Positions 39,906-49,100 of a stretch of DNA of 64,000 nucleotides are shown here, one piece after another. The translations under genes were made by a program, and so were the position numbers. The stretch is from Kineosporia aurantiaca JCM 3230 (GTDB lineage Bacteria; Actinomycetota; Actinomycetes; Actinomycetales; Kineosporiaceae), in NCBI GenBank assembly GCA_000719025.1, contig JODP01000006.1, forward strand, positions 496,001 to 560,000, in the 5' to 3' direction. The notes under the pieces were generated by a model. The model did not search any database and was not told the origin of the DNA. It worked only from the letters and a program-made list of their open reading frames with translations. Position 1 is the stretch's first letter, and every line of letters begins with the position of its first letter.

Positions 39906-41240
39906 GTGAAGGCCTTACGATCAACGACCCTCGTCGCGGCCGGAGTGGCCGCCGCGAGCCTGATACTGACCGCGTGCTCCAGCGGTTCGTCGTCCTCGGC
40001 GGAGGCGGTACCCACCGGCGAGGCCTCCGGAACCGTGGTTTTCTGGCACTTCTTCACCGATCGGGAAGCCAAGGCGATCCAGGGCGTCGTCGACGACTTC
40101 GAGGCCTCGCACCCGAAGATCAAGGTGGTGGTCGAGTCCGGGCAGGACGACACCAAGGCCACCCAGGCGATTGCGGCGGGCAAGGGGCCGGACCTCGATC
40201 TCTCCTACTCCACCGACATCACCGGAAAGTTCTGTACCAGTGGGGCCTTCCGGGACCTGTCCGGGTACATCAAGCGGGACAAGGTCGACATGAGCCAGTT
40301 CCCGGACACGGTCAAGGCGTACACCGAGTTCGACGGTAAACGGTGCGCGATGCCGATGCTTTCGGACACCTACGGGCTCTACTACAACAAGGCGCTGCTG
40401 GCCAAGGCCGGCTACACCGAGCCGCCGAAGACGATGACCGAGCTCGCGGAGATGGCCAAGAAGCTGACCGTCCGCAACCCGGACGGCAGCATCAAGGTGG
40501 CCGGGTTCGACCCGACGATCGGTTTCTACGAGAACGCGGCGGGGCACTTCGGGCCGTCGTACGGAGCCAAGTGGCTCACCAGCGACGGTCAGTCGGCGAT
40601 CGGCTCGGACCCCAGCTGGCAGTCCTGGCTGAACTGGGAGAAGGACCTGGCGAACTGGTTCGGGGTGAAGAACCTGACCAAGTTCAACGCCGCCGCAGGG
40701 CAGGAGTTCTCGGCCAGCAACAACTTCGAGACCGGCAAGATCGCGATGATGGTGGACGGCGAGTGGCGCAACGCGTTCATCCAGAGCGACAGCCCGAAGC
40801 TGGACTACGCGACCGCTCCGATGCCGACCGCCGATGACAAGACCAACCTCTACGGGGCGGGTTACGTCACCGGCAACATCATCGGGATCAGCAAGGGCGC
40901 GAAGAACCCGGGGGCGGCCTGGGAACTGCTCAACTACCTGACCACCAACACGGCCGCGCAGGTCAAGCTGGGCAACGAGATCCAGAACGTGCCGACCACG
41001 CTGAACGCCCTGAAGTCGCCGGATCTGAAGGCCAGCGCCAACTTCAAGACCTTCCTCGACATCTTCAGCAACCCCAACAGCGCGACGACACCGGCCAGTC
41101 CGGACAGCGCCGGGTACCAGAACACCTTCCAGGACTTCGCGATCAAGTACCAGGCCGGTCAGACCACGGACCTGGCCGGCGGCCTTCAGGGGGTCGACAA
41201 ACAGATCAACGACGCCCTGAAACTCGGGTCCGCCCCGTGA
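39906..41240 (+). CDS. ABC sugar-binding lipoprotein
   Basis: A 444-residue protein; GTG behind AGGAGGAACT. The signal peptide has a lipobox (AASLILTAC, Cys about residue 22), so it is anchored to the outer face of the membrane. The mature part is a family 1 extracellular solute-binding protein: GTVVFWHFFTDREAKAIQGV, YGLYYNKALLAKAGYTEPPK and MMVDGEWRN. It delivers an oligosaccharide or disaccharide to the two permeases that follow. No ATPase is encoded here, so a shared MsiK-like ATPase elsewhere is presumed. Confidence 0.9.
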   Translation: MKALRSTTLVAAGVAAASLILTACSSGSSSSAEAVPTGEASGTVVFWHFFTDREAKAIQGVVDDFEASHPKIKVVVESGQDDTKATQAIAAGKGPDLDLSYSTDITGKFCTSGAFRDLSGYIKRDKVDMSQFPDTVKAYTEFDGKRCAMPMLSDTYGLYYNKALLAKAGYTEPPKTMTELAEMAKKLTVRNPDGSIKVAGFDPTIGFYENAAGHFGPSYGAKWLTSDGQSAIGSDPSWQSWLNWEKDLANWFGVKNLTKFNAAAGQEFSASNNFETGKIAMMVDGEWRNAFIQSDSPKLDYATAPMPTADDKTNLYGAGYVTGNIIGISKGAKNPGAAWELLNYLTTNTAAQVKLGNEIQNVPTTLNALKSPDLKASANFKTFLDIFSNPNSATTPASPDSAGYQNTFQDFAIKYQAGQTTDLAGGLQGVDKQINDALKLGSAP

Positions 41241-42274
41241 GCAGCGTCTCCGACGCCTCGCTGACGCCGTCGGTGGCTCCCACCGCACCGGCGGCGTCAG
41301 CCGACCGCAAGCGTCCAAAAGCCAGCACCAAGCGTCCTGGAACAAGGACCGCGCGGGCCCATCGGACACGGTTCGCCTGGCTGATCCTGACCCCGGCGCT
41401 GCTGGGCATGCTGATCTTCTTCGTCTATCCGCTGATCGCCACCGTGGTGTTCTCGTTCACCCGGTTCGACCTGGTCTCCCGGCCGCAGTGGATCGGCCTG
41501 CGCAACTACGACTACTTCCTGCACGAGGACCCGCAGATCTGGACCGCCCTGCGCAACACGCTCTGGCTGGTCGTCGTCATGGTTCCGGCCCGGGTGATCT
41601 TCGGCCTGGTCTGCGCCCTGATCGTGACCAGCGTTAGGCGCGGAGCCGGTCTGCTGCGCACGCTCTACTACCTGCCCGCGCTGGCCCCTCCGGTGGCGGC
41701 CACGGTCGCGTTCGTCTTCCTGTTCAACCCGGGCACCGGACCGGTCAACCACGTGCTCGGCTGGATCGGGATCAACGGGCCGCTGTGGTTCAGCAGCCCC
41801 TCCTGGAGCAAGCCGGGCCTGGTCCTGCTCGGCCTCTGGGGCGTCGGGGACGTGATGATCATCCTGATGGCGGCCCTGCTCGACGTTCCGGTCGATCAGT
41901 ACGAGGCGGCCAGCCTGGACGGGGCCAACGGGTTCCAGCGGTTCCGCTACATCACCCTGCCGAACATCTCTCCGGTGCTGCTCTTCTCGGTGGTCACCGG
42001 CGTGATCGCGATGCTGCAGTACTTCACCGAGGCGGTGGTGGCGGCCCAGGTGGCCAGTGGACAGGCCAATGCCGGCGCCGGCACGACGAGCACCCTCGGC
42101 TTCCCGGACAAGTCCACCCTGACCTTCTCGAGCTGGCTCTACCAGGAAGGCTTCGGCAACTTCTATCTCGGCTACGCCAGTGCCCTGGCGGTGGTCATGT
42201 TCATCGTCTCGATCGTCTTCATCGTGTTCCTGCTGAAGCGGTCCAAGGTCTTCGTGGACGGAGGCACCGCATGA
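41237..42274 (+). CDS. ABC sugar permease (MalF/UgpA-like)
   Basis: A 345-residue protein with a GTG overlapping the previous stop (GTGA). A disordered Ser/Pro/Lys-rich N-terminus of about 45 residues precedes six hydrophobic segments. The inner-membrane EAA loop (EAASLDGANGFQRFRYITLP) is near residue 220. It pairs with the next gene to form the translocation pore. Confidence 0.9.
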   Translation: MSSVSDASLTPSVAPTAPAASADRKRPKASTKRPGTRTARAHRTRFAWLILTPALLGMLIFFVYPLIATVVFSFTRFDLVSRPQWIGLRNYDYFLHEDPQIWTALRNTLWLVVVMVPARVIFGLVCALIVTSVRRGAGLLRTLYYLPALAPPVAATVAFVFLFNPGTGPVNHVLGWIGINGPLWFSSPSWSKPGLVLLGLWGVGDVMIILMAALLDVPVDQYEAASLDGANGFQRFRYITLPNISPVLLFSVVTGVIAMLQYFTEAVVAAQVASGQANAGAGTTSTLGFPDKSTLTFSSWLYQEGFGNFYLGYASALAVVMFIVSIVFIVFLLKRSKVFVDGGTA

Positions 42275-43098
42275 GGGTCAATCGCGGCCTCGGGTGGGTG
42301 GCGACCCATGCCATCGCGATCGCCATCGCCCTGATGTTCGTCCTGCCCTTCGTCTTCATCTTCCTGACCGCGTTCATGAGCAACCAGCAGTCGCTGACCT
42401 CACAGCTGTGGCCGACGTCCTGGCATCCCGGCAATTTCGTCGAGGTGTTCCACAAGGCGCCGATCCTGCGCTATTTCGGCAACTCGCTGCTCTACGCCGG
42501 CCTGGCCACGATCTTCATGCTGCTGTCCAGCGTCCCGGCCGCGTACGCGCTGTCCCGGTTCTCCTTCCGCTACCGAAACGCCTTGTTCCTTGCGGTGATC
42601 GCCATGATGGTGCTGCCGCCGCAGGTCACCCAGGTGCCGGTGTATTTCATGTGGGCGAAGCTGAACCTGACCGGCACGCTCTGGCCGGTGATCCTGCCCA
42701 ACCTGCTCGGGGACGCGTTCAGCATCTTCCTGCTGCGCCAGTTCCTGCTGACGATTCCGGAGGAGTACGCGGATGCGGCCCGGATGGACGGGTGCAGCGA
42801 ATGGCGGGTGATGACCAAGATCATTCTGCCGATGGCCCGACCGGCCCTCGCCGCGACCGCGATGTTCATCTTCTTCGCCAGCTGGAACGACTACTACGGG
42901 CCGTTGCTCTACACCAGTGAGAATCCCGCGCACTGGACGGTCTCGCTCGGCCTGGCGCAGTTCCGCACGGCCCATCAGGTGCAGTGGAACCTGACCATGG
43001 CGGCCACCCTGCTGATGATGCTGCCGGTCATGGTGCTGTTCTTCTTCGCCCAGAAAGCCTTCGTCCAAGGCGTGACCCTGACAGGAGTCAAGGGATGA
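42271..43098 (+). CDS. ABC sugar permease (MalG/UgpE-like)
   Basis: A 275-residue protein; ATG overlaps the previous stop (ATGA). Six transmembrane segments; the EAA loop EEYADAARMDGCSEWRVMTK lies near residue 165 and contacts the ATPase. It is coupled by ATGA to the GH4 gene downstream. Confidence 0.9.
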   Translation: MRVNRGLGWVATHAIAIAIALMFVLPFVFIFLTAFMSNQQSLTSQLWPTSWHPGNFVEVFHKAPILRYFGNSLLYAGLATIFMLLSSVPAAYALSRFSFRYRNALFLAVIAMMVLPPQVTQVPVYFMWAKLNLTGTLWPVILPNLLGDAFSIFLLRQFLLTIPEEYADAARMDGCSEWRVMTKIILPMARPALAATAMFIFFASWNDYYGPLLYTSENPAHWTVSLGLAQFRTAHQVQWNLTMAATLLMMLPVMVLFFFAQKAFVQGVTLTGVKG

Positions 43099-44351
43099 AA
43101 ATGGCGGTTATCGGCGGGGGTTCAACCTATACCCCCGAGCTGATCGACGGCATCGCCCGTTCCTCGAAACTGGCCGTGGACGAGGTCGTCCTGGCTGATC
43201 CGGCCGCCGACCGACTGGACCTGGTCGGCGGGGTCTCCCGCCGGATGCTGGCCCGGGAAGGCCGGTCCGGCATCACCCTGCGCACCACCACGGACCTTGA
43301 TGACGCGGTCACGGACGCCGAGGTCGTCCTGATCCAGTTGCGGGTGGGTGGGCAGGAGGCGCGGCGCGGTGATGAGACGTTCCCGTTGGCCTGTGGTTGC
43401 GTTGGGCAGGAGACCACGGGAGCGGGCGGTCTGGCCAAGGCTCTGCGCACGGTTCCCGTGGTTCTGGACGTCGCCGACCGAGTTCGCCGGCTGGCCGCTC
43501 CCGGAGCCTGGATCGTCGACTTCACCAACCCGGTCGGCATTGTCACCCGGGCGCTGCTGGATGCCGGGCACCGTGCGGTCGGGCTCTGCAATGTGGCGAT
43601 CGGCTTCCAACGCTGGTTCGCCCAGCTTTTGGACGTCGCCCCCGAGCGGGTTCAGCTCGATCACCTGGGCCTGAACCACCTGAGCTGGGAACGGGCGGTG
43701 CTGCTGGACGGCGTCGACGTGCTGCCCACGCTTCTGGCCGAGCACGCTGAGGACATCGCCGACCGGATCGAGCTGCCGGTCGGCGTCGTCCGCCAGCTGG
43801 GCACCGTGCCGTCGTACTACCTGCGCTACTTCTACGCCCACGACCTGGTGGTCCGTGAGGAACTGACCGAGCCCCCGCGGGCGGAGAAGGTCGCCGAGAT
43901 CGAGCGTCAGCTGCTGAAGCTCTACGCCGACCCCGAGCTGAACACCAAGCCCGAACTGCTGACCCAGCGCGGAGGCGCGTTCTACTCCGAAGCCGCTCTC
44001 GACCTGGTGACCTCCCTGCTCTCGGACACCGGCGACGTCCAGATCGTCGACATCCGCAACCAGGGCACGTTGCCCTTCCTACCGGACGATGCGGTGATCG
44101 AAACCCCCGCCCGGATCACGGCATCCGGAGCAGTTGCGCTGCCGGCCGCACCGGTCGACCCTCTGTACGCCGGGTTGATCGCGCACACCGCCGCCTACGA
44201 GGAACTGGCCGTGGAGGCCGCTGTGCTCGGCGGTGAGGACCGGGTGTTCAAGGCGCTGCTCGCTCATCCGCTGATCGGCCAGATCGAGCAGGCCCAGGCT
44301 CTCACCCAGAACCTGATCGCCGACAACAAGGGCTATCTCGCGTGGGTGTGA
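43095..44351 (+). CDS. GH4 family glycosidase (6-phospho-beta-glucosidase-like)
   Basis: A 418-residue protein. GH4 enzymes use NAD+ and a divalent metal to hydrolyse, usually, 6-phosphorylated disaccharides by an oxidation-elimination mechanism. The NAD fold opens with VIGGGSTYTPELIDGIA. The metal/substrate Cys165-Asn166 (GLCNVAIG) and His195 (LNHLSW) are present, the CN form being typical of phospho-beta-glucosidases rather than alpha-glucosidases. It is coupled to the permease and overlaps the kinase gene by ten bases. An ABC-borne, non-phosphorylated sugar would first need the adjacent kinase. Confidence 0.85.
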   Translation: MKMAVIGGGSTYTPELIDGIARSSKLAVDEVVLADPAADRLDLVGGVSRRMLAREGRSGITLRTTTDLDDAVTDAEVVLIQLRVGGQEARRGDETFPLACGCVGQETTGAGGLAKALRTVPVVLDVADRVRRLAAPGAWIVDFTNPVGIVTRALLDAGHRAVGLCNVAIGFQRWFAQLLDVAPERVQLDHLGLNHLSWERAVLLDGVDVLPTLLAEHAEDIADRIELPVGVVRQLGTVPSYYLRYFYAHDLVVREELTEPPRAEKVAEIERQLLKLYADPELNTKPELLTQRGGAFYSEAALDLVTSLLSDTGDVQIVDIRNQGTLPFLPDDAVIETPARITASGAVALPAAPVDPLYAGLIAHTAAYEELAVEAAVLGGEDRVFKALLAHPLIGQIEQAQALTQNLIADNKGYLAWV

Positions 44352-45364
44352 CCCGCCGGATCCTGGCCGTCGACGGCGGGGGCAGCAAGACCGACATGGT
44401 CCTGGCCGACACCGACGGCCGGATCCTGGTTCAGGTCCGAGGTCCGAGCTCGCAGCCCCAGACCCACGGTTTGGCCACGACGTTAAGGGTTCTGGACGAT
44501 CTGACGGCGCGGATCCGTCGGGAGACGAACCTCGAACCCGGCGTCCCGCTGGCCGACTTCGCCTCGGTCTACCTGGCCGGCCTGGACCTGCCCCAAGAGT
44601 TCGAGGCCATCGAACCGGAGGTGCGGAGCCGCAATTGGGCCCATGAGATGACGCTCGACAACGACACCTTCGCGTTGTTGCGAGCCGGTTCACAGTCGCA
44701 GGACGCAGTGGCCGTGGTCTGTGGGACCGGGATCAACTGCGTGGGCCGGAACGTCGCGGGGGAGCACTCCCGGTTCCTGGCCCTGGGGGAGATCTCCGGG
44801 GACTGGGGCGGCGGTGGCGAACTGGGGACGGGGGCGCTCTGGTACGCCGCCCGGGCCGAGGACGGCCGGGGCCGGCCGACCGCACTCACGGCGGCCGTCG
44901 CGGCTCACTTCCGGCGTCCGGATGTTCGACAGGTCAGCATCGCTCTGCAGTTGGGCGAGATCGACCGGGACGAGCTCAACGAACTGGCCCCCGTGGTGCT
45001 GACCCTGGCCGAAGCCGGTGACGAGATCGCCGGTGGCCTGGTCGACCGGCTGGCCGACGAGATGGCCCTGATGGCAACCGTTTCCCTGCGGCGCCTGGGG
45101 TTGCTGGATCGGCCCGTGGACCTGGTCCTCGGCGGTGGCGTGGCCCGCAGTCGCGATCCGCGCCTGATGACCAGGCTGACCGACACCGTCCGGACCGCCA
45201 ATTCCCAGGTCCGGACCATCGTCGTCGATGCTCCGCCGGTGCTCGGGGCGGTTGTGCTGGGTCTGGACGCGCTCGGGGCGACTGCCGCCGACGCCGAATC
45301 GCGCCTGGTCCAGGCCCTGACTCCGCTGATGGCCGGCGCGGGTCTGGCCATTGCCGGCGAATAG
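44342..45364 (+). CDS. BadF/BadG-type sugar kinase (GlcNAc kinase-like)
   Basis: A 340-residue protein. The ASKHA fold shows phosphate-1 (ILAVDGGGSKTDMVLADTDG) and phosphate-2 (AVVCGTGINCVG) loops, GDWGGGGELG and adenosine (LVLGGGVARS) motifs. Relatives include N-acetylglucosamine kinase and MurK. It starts at a GTG within the end of the GH4 gene. Context suggests it phosphorylates the imported sugar or the GH4 product; which one is inference. Confidence 0.85.
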   Translation: MGVTRRILAVDGGGSKTDMVLADTDGRILVQVRGPSSQPQTHGLATTLRVLDDLTARIRRETNLEPGVPLADFASVYLAGLDLPQEFEAIEPEVRSRNWAHEMTLDNDTFALLRAGSQSQDAVAVVCGTGINCVGRNVAGEHSRFLALGEISGDWGGGGELGTGALWYAARAEDGRGRPTALTAAVAAHFRRPDVRQVSIALQLGEIDRDELNELAPVVLTLAEAGDEIAGGLVDRLADEMALMATVSLRRLGLLDRPVDLVLGGGVARSRDPRLMTRLTDTVRTANSQVRTIVVDAPPVLGAVVLGLDALGATAADAESRLVQALTPLMAGAGLAIAGE

Positions 45365-45435
45365 GTCGATGAGTTTGCCGGGTGTTGCTCGTCCAACCTT
45401 CGACCGAGCAAGTTCACCGAACCCGGGAGCACACC

Positions 45436-46047
45436 GTGGGCATCGTCCAGATCGAACTGTTCACCACGCTCGACCTCGTCGGCCAGGCGCCGGGCGGCCC
45501 CGACGAGGACCCCGAAGGCTTCCCGTTCGGGGGCTGGCAGGCGCCGCTGTGGGACGATTTCATGGACGCCGAGGTCAGCGCGGGGTTTAAGGGGACGGAC
45601 GCGCTGCTGCTGGGCCGCCGGACGTACGACATCTTCGCGGCCTACTGGCCGGATCAGGACAACGAGGTCGGCGAGCTGTTCAACCGGGTGCCCAAGTACG
45701 TGGCCTCGCGGCAGAATCTCGACCTCACCTGGAAGGGCTCCAGCCGGCTCGGGCCGGACCTGGCGACCGCGGTGCGGGAGATCCGGGACCGGCACGAGAG
45801 CATCAAGGTCATCGGCAGCCTGGATCTGGTGCAGAGCCTGTTGCGGGAAAAGCTTTTCGACCGTCTCACGCTGATGGTGCACCCGATCGTCCTCGGGGTG
45901 GGCAAGAAGGTTTTCGACGGTGGTGCAGTGCCTACGAACCTGACCCTGCTGCAGCCGCCGGTGTCGGGCCCTAAGGGTGCGGTCGTGCTGCGGTACGGGC
46001 TGGCCGAGGGGACGCCGGGCGCGGGGGTGATGGGCCGGTCCGAGTGA
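45436..46047 (+). CDS. RibD C-terminal/DHFR-like reductase
   Basis: A 203-residue protein, GTG behind GGGAGC. It fits the stand-alone RibD C-terminal or dihydrofolate-reductase-like family common in actinobacteria: IELFTTLDLVGQAPGGPDED, LLGRRTYDIFAAYWP, and the family motif IKVIGSLDLVQSLLREKLFD then HPIVLGVGKKVFDGG. The substrate is unknown. It is monocistronic, closed by the hairpin at 46060. Confidence 0.8.
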   Translation: MGIVQIELFTTLDLVGQAPGGPDEDPEGFPFGGWQAPLWDDFMDAEVSAGFKGTDALLLGRRTYDIFAAYWPDQDNEVGELFNRVPKYVASRQNLDLTWKGSSRLGPDLATAVREIRDRHESIKVIGSLDLVQSLLREKLFDRLTLMVHPIVLGVGKKVFDGGAVPTNLTLLQPPVSGPKGAVVLRYGLAEGTPGAGVMGRSE

Positions 46048-46059
46048 TCTTCGGTGCGG

Positions 46060-46088
46060 TCTCTCAATGAGGGACGCTCGTTGAGAGA
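46060..46088. terminator. hairpin between RibD-like gene and nitrate reductase
   Basis: TCTCTCAATGAG pairs with CTCGTTGAGAGA to give a 12-bp stem (one G-U) with a 5-base loop. It can act as a terminator of the preceding gene or, because it is a dyad 66 bases before the nitrate reductase start, as an operator. Confidence 0.5.
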
Positions 46089-46153
46089 GTTTCGTGCCCG
46101 CGGGGTTACCCGGGGGGAACGGCCCGGTAACGGTGCCCCGGTGTGCTGGGGCG

Positions 46154-49100
46154 ATGGGAGACGTGGCGCAGGTCCGGAGTGCGTGTTCCTACTGCGGGGT
46201 CGGCTGCGGCATGGTGCTGGACGTTGCCGTGGACCCGGAGTCCGGTCGTCGGCGGCTTCTCAAGGTGGCCGGGGACAAGGCCCATCCGGCCAACTTCGGG
46301 CGGCTCTGCACCAAGGGGGCGACCAGCGCGGACATGCTGGCAGCGGGCGGTCGGCTGGAGTCGGCGCACCTTCGCCCGAGCCGGGGCGGGGACCTGATCG
46401 CCACCAGCACGAAGGAGGCGATCGCGGAGACGGCCCGGCGGCTGCGCGAGCTGATCGACGAGCACGGCCCGGACGCGGTGTCGCTGTACGTGTCCGGGCA
46501 GATGTCGCTGGAGGCCCAGTACCTGGCGAACAAGCTGGCCAAGGGCTTCATCGGGACCAACCAGATCGAGTCCAACTCCCGGCTGTGCATGGCCAGCGCC
46601 GGTACCGGGTACAAGCAGTCGCTCGGCGCGGACGGCCCGCCCGGCTCCTACCAGGACTTCGACCGGGCCGACGTCTTCTTCGTGATCGGCGCGAACCTGG
46701 CCGACTGCCATCCGATCCTGTTCCTGCGGATGATGGACCGGGTCAAGGCGGGGGCCAGGCTGATCGTGGTCGACCCGCGTCGCAACGCCACCGCGGACAA
46801 GGCGGACCTGTTCCTGCCGATCCGGCCCGGCACCGACCTGGCCCTGCTGAACGGGCTGCTGCACCTGATCGTGCAGAACGGGCACGTGGACCGGGAGTTC
46901 ATTGCCTCGTTCACCGACGGGTGGGAGGTGATGGAGGAGTTCCTGGCCGACTACGCCCCGGCGTCGGTCGCGGCGCTGACCGGTCTGAGCGAGGCCGATC
47001 TGCGCACCGCCGCCCGCTGGATCGGGGAGGCGGGCGAATGGATGTCCTGCTGGACGATGGGCCTGAACCAGAGCACCCACGGGACGTGGAACACCAACGC
47101 CCTGTGCAACCTGCACCTGGCCACCGGGGCGATCTGCCGTCCCGGTAGCGGGCCGTTCTCGCTGACCGGGCAGCCCAACGCCATGGGCGGCCGGGAAATG
47201 GGGTACCTGGGGCCCGGGCTTCCGGGACAGCGCTCGGTGCTGGACCCCCAGGACCGGGAGTTCGTGGAACGGGTCTGGGACCGGCCGGCCGGAACCCTGC
47301 GCACCGAGGTCGGCACCGGGACGATCGACCTGTACCAGCGCATGATCGACGGACAGATCAAGGCCTGCTGGATCATCTGCACCAACCCCGTCGCCTCGGT
47401 CGCCAACCGGCGTACGGTGATCGCGGGGCTCGAGGCCTGCGAGGTGGTGATCGCCCAGGACGTGTACCTGGACACCGAGACCAACGCCTACGCCGACATT
47501 CTGCTCCCGGGCACCCTGTGGGCGGAATCGACCTACGTCACGGTCAATTCCGAACGGAACCTGACCCTCATGCAGCAGGCGGTGGACCCGGTCGGCGAGG
47601 CGATGCCGGACTGGCAGATCATCGCCGAGGTGGCCTGCGCAATGGGCTACGCATCGGCCTTCAGCTACGCCGGCGCCGAGGACGTGTTCAACGAGATCCG
47701 GCTGTTCGCCAACCCTCGCACCGGCTACGACCTGCGCGGTATCAGCTACGAGCGGCTCGCCGTCACCCCCGTGCAGTGGCCCAGTCCTCAGCGTCCGGCC
47801 GCGTCCGAGCCGGACGACGGCCGCAACCCGATCCGGTACCTCCAGCCCGGGGCCGGACTGCGGTTCGCCACCGACAACGGCCGCGCGAAGTTCTTTCCCC
47901 GTCCGCACATGCCGGCCGCCGAGATGCCGGACGACGACTACCCCTTCATCCTGAACACCGGCCGCCTGCAACACCAATGGCACACCCTGACCAAGACCGG
48001 CAAGGTCGAGAAGCTGAACAAGCTCAACCCCGGCCCGTTCGTGGAACTGCATCCGCAGGACGCCGCCCGCCTCGGCATCGGGGAGTTCGACCTGGTGGAG
48101 GTCGCTTCCCGTCGGGGCCGGGCGGTGCTGCCGGCCAGCCTCAGCGACCGGGTCCAGGTAGGCAACTGCTTCGCCCCCTTTCACTGGAATGACGCGTTCG
48201 GGGAGTACCTGAGCATCAATGCCGTCACCAACGACGCGATCGACCCGGTCTCGTTCCAGCCCGAGTTCAAGATCTGCGCCGTCACCCTGACCCGCGTCGG
48301 TCCGGCCCCGAAGCCCGAGACCGGGGACACCCTGTTGGCCGACCTTGGGCTGACGACGGTCGGGCCGGCCCGCCTGAGCGATCTGGAGAGCCGTTACCTG
48401 CAAGGCCTGCTGTGGTCGTACGAGCGTTCGCCCGGCGGGGTTCCGGTTCTGCCGCCCGGCGCCCCCTTCGATGCTCCCACCCGAGCCTGGGTCGACGGCA
48501 TGCTGGCCGGCCGCTACTCCCGTAGTCCCCTGGGAGCGGCCCCGGAGGAAGAGCGTCGCATCCTGATGCTGTGGGCCTCGCAGACCGGTAACGCCGAGGA
48601 GCACGCCGTCGCCTTCGCAGAGGCTCTCCGGTCCGACGGGCTTGCGGTGGACCTGGTCGGTATGGACGACCACGACCCGTCGCGGCTTTCCGAAGAAGCC
48701 CAGATTCTGCTGATCACCAGCACTTTCGGCGATGGGGAGGCGCCCGGTAACGGAGCGGCCTTCTGGTCCGCACTAACCGGGCCGGACGCCCCGGACCTGA
48801 CCGGAATCCGTTATTCGGTGCTGGCCTTCGGGGATTCCAGCTACGACGACTTCTGCGGCCACGGCCGGCGGCTCGACGCCCGGTTCGCCGACCTCGGCGC
48901 CACCCGAATGACCGATCGGGTCGACTGCGAACCCGGCGACCGGGAATCGGCCGAGGCCTGGTTCGTCGGCATCCGGGCCCTCCTCAGAACCCCGGAAGGC
49001 GAGCGAAAGAACCCTCTTGGCGTCGATCAGCCCGGCTTTTTGAAGCGCTCGCCGTTGCGCACCCGCCTGGTGACCAATCGGCTCCTCAACGCACCAGGAT

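Noticed and set aside
46106..48673. 855-codon open frame on the minus strand
   Set aside because: Antisense of the molybdenum domain of the nitrate reductase; the composition is typical of a high-GC shadow frame.
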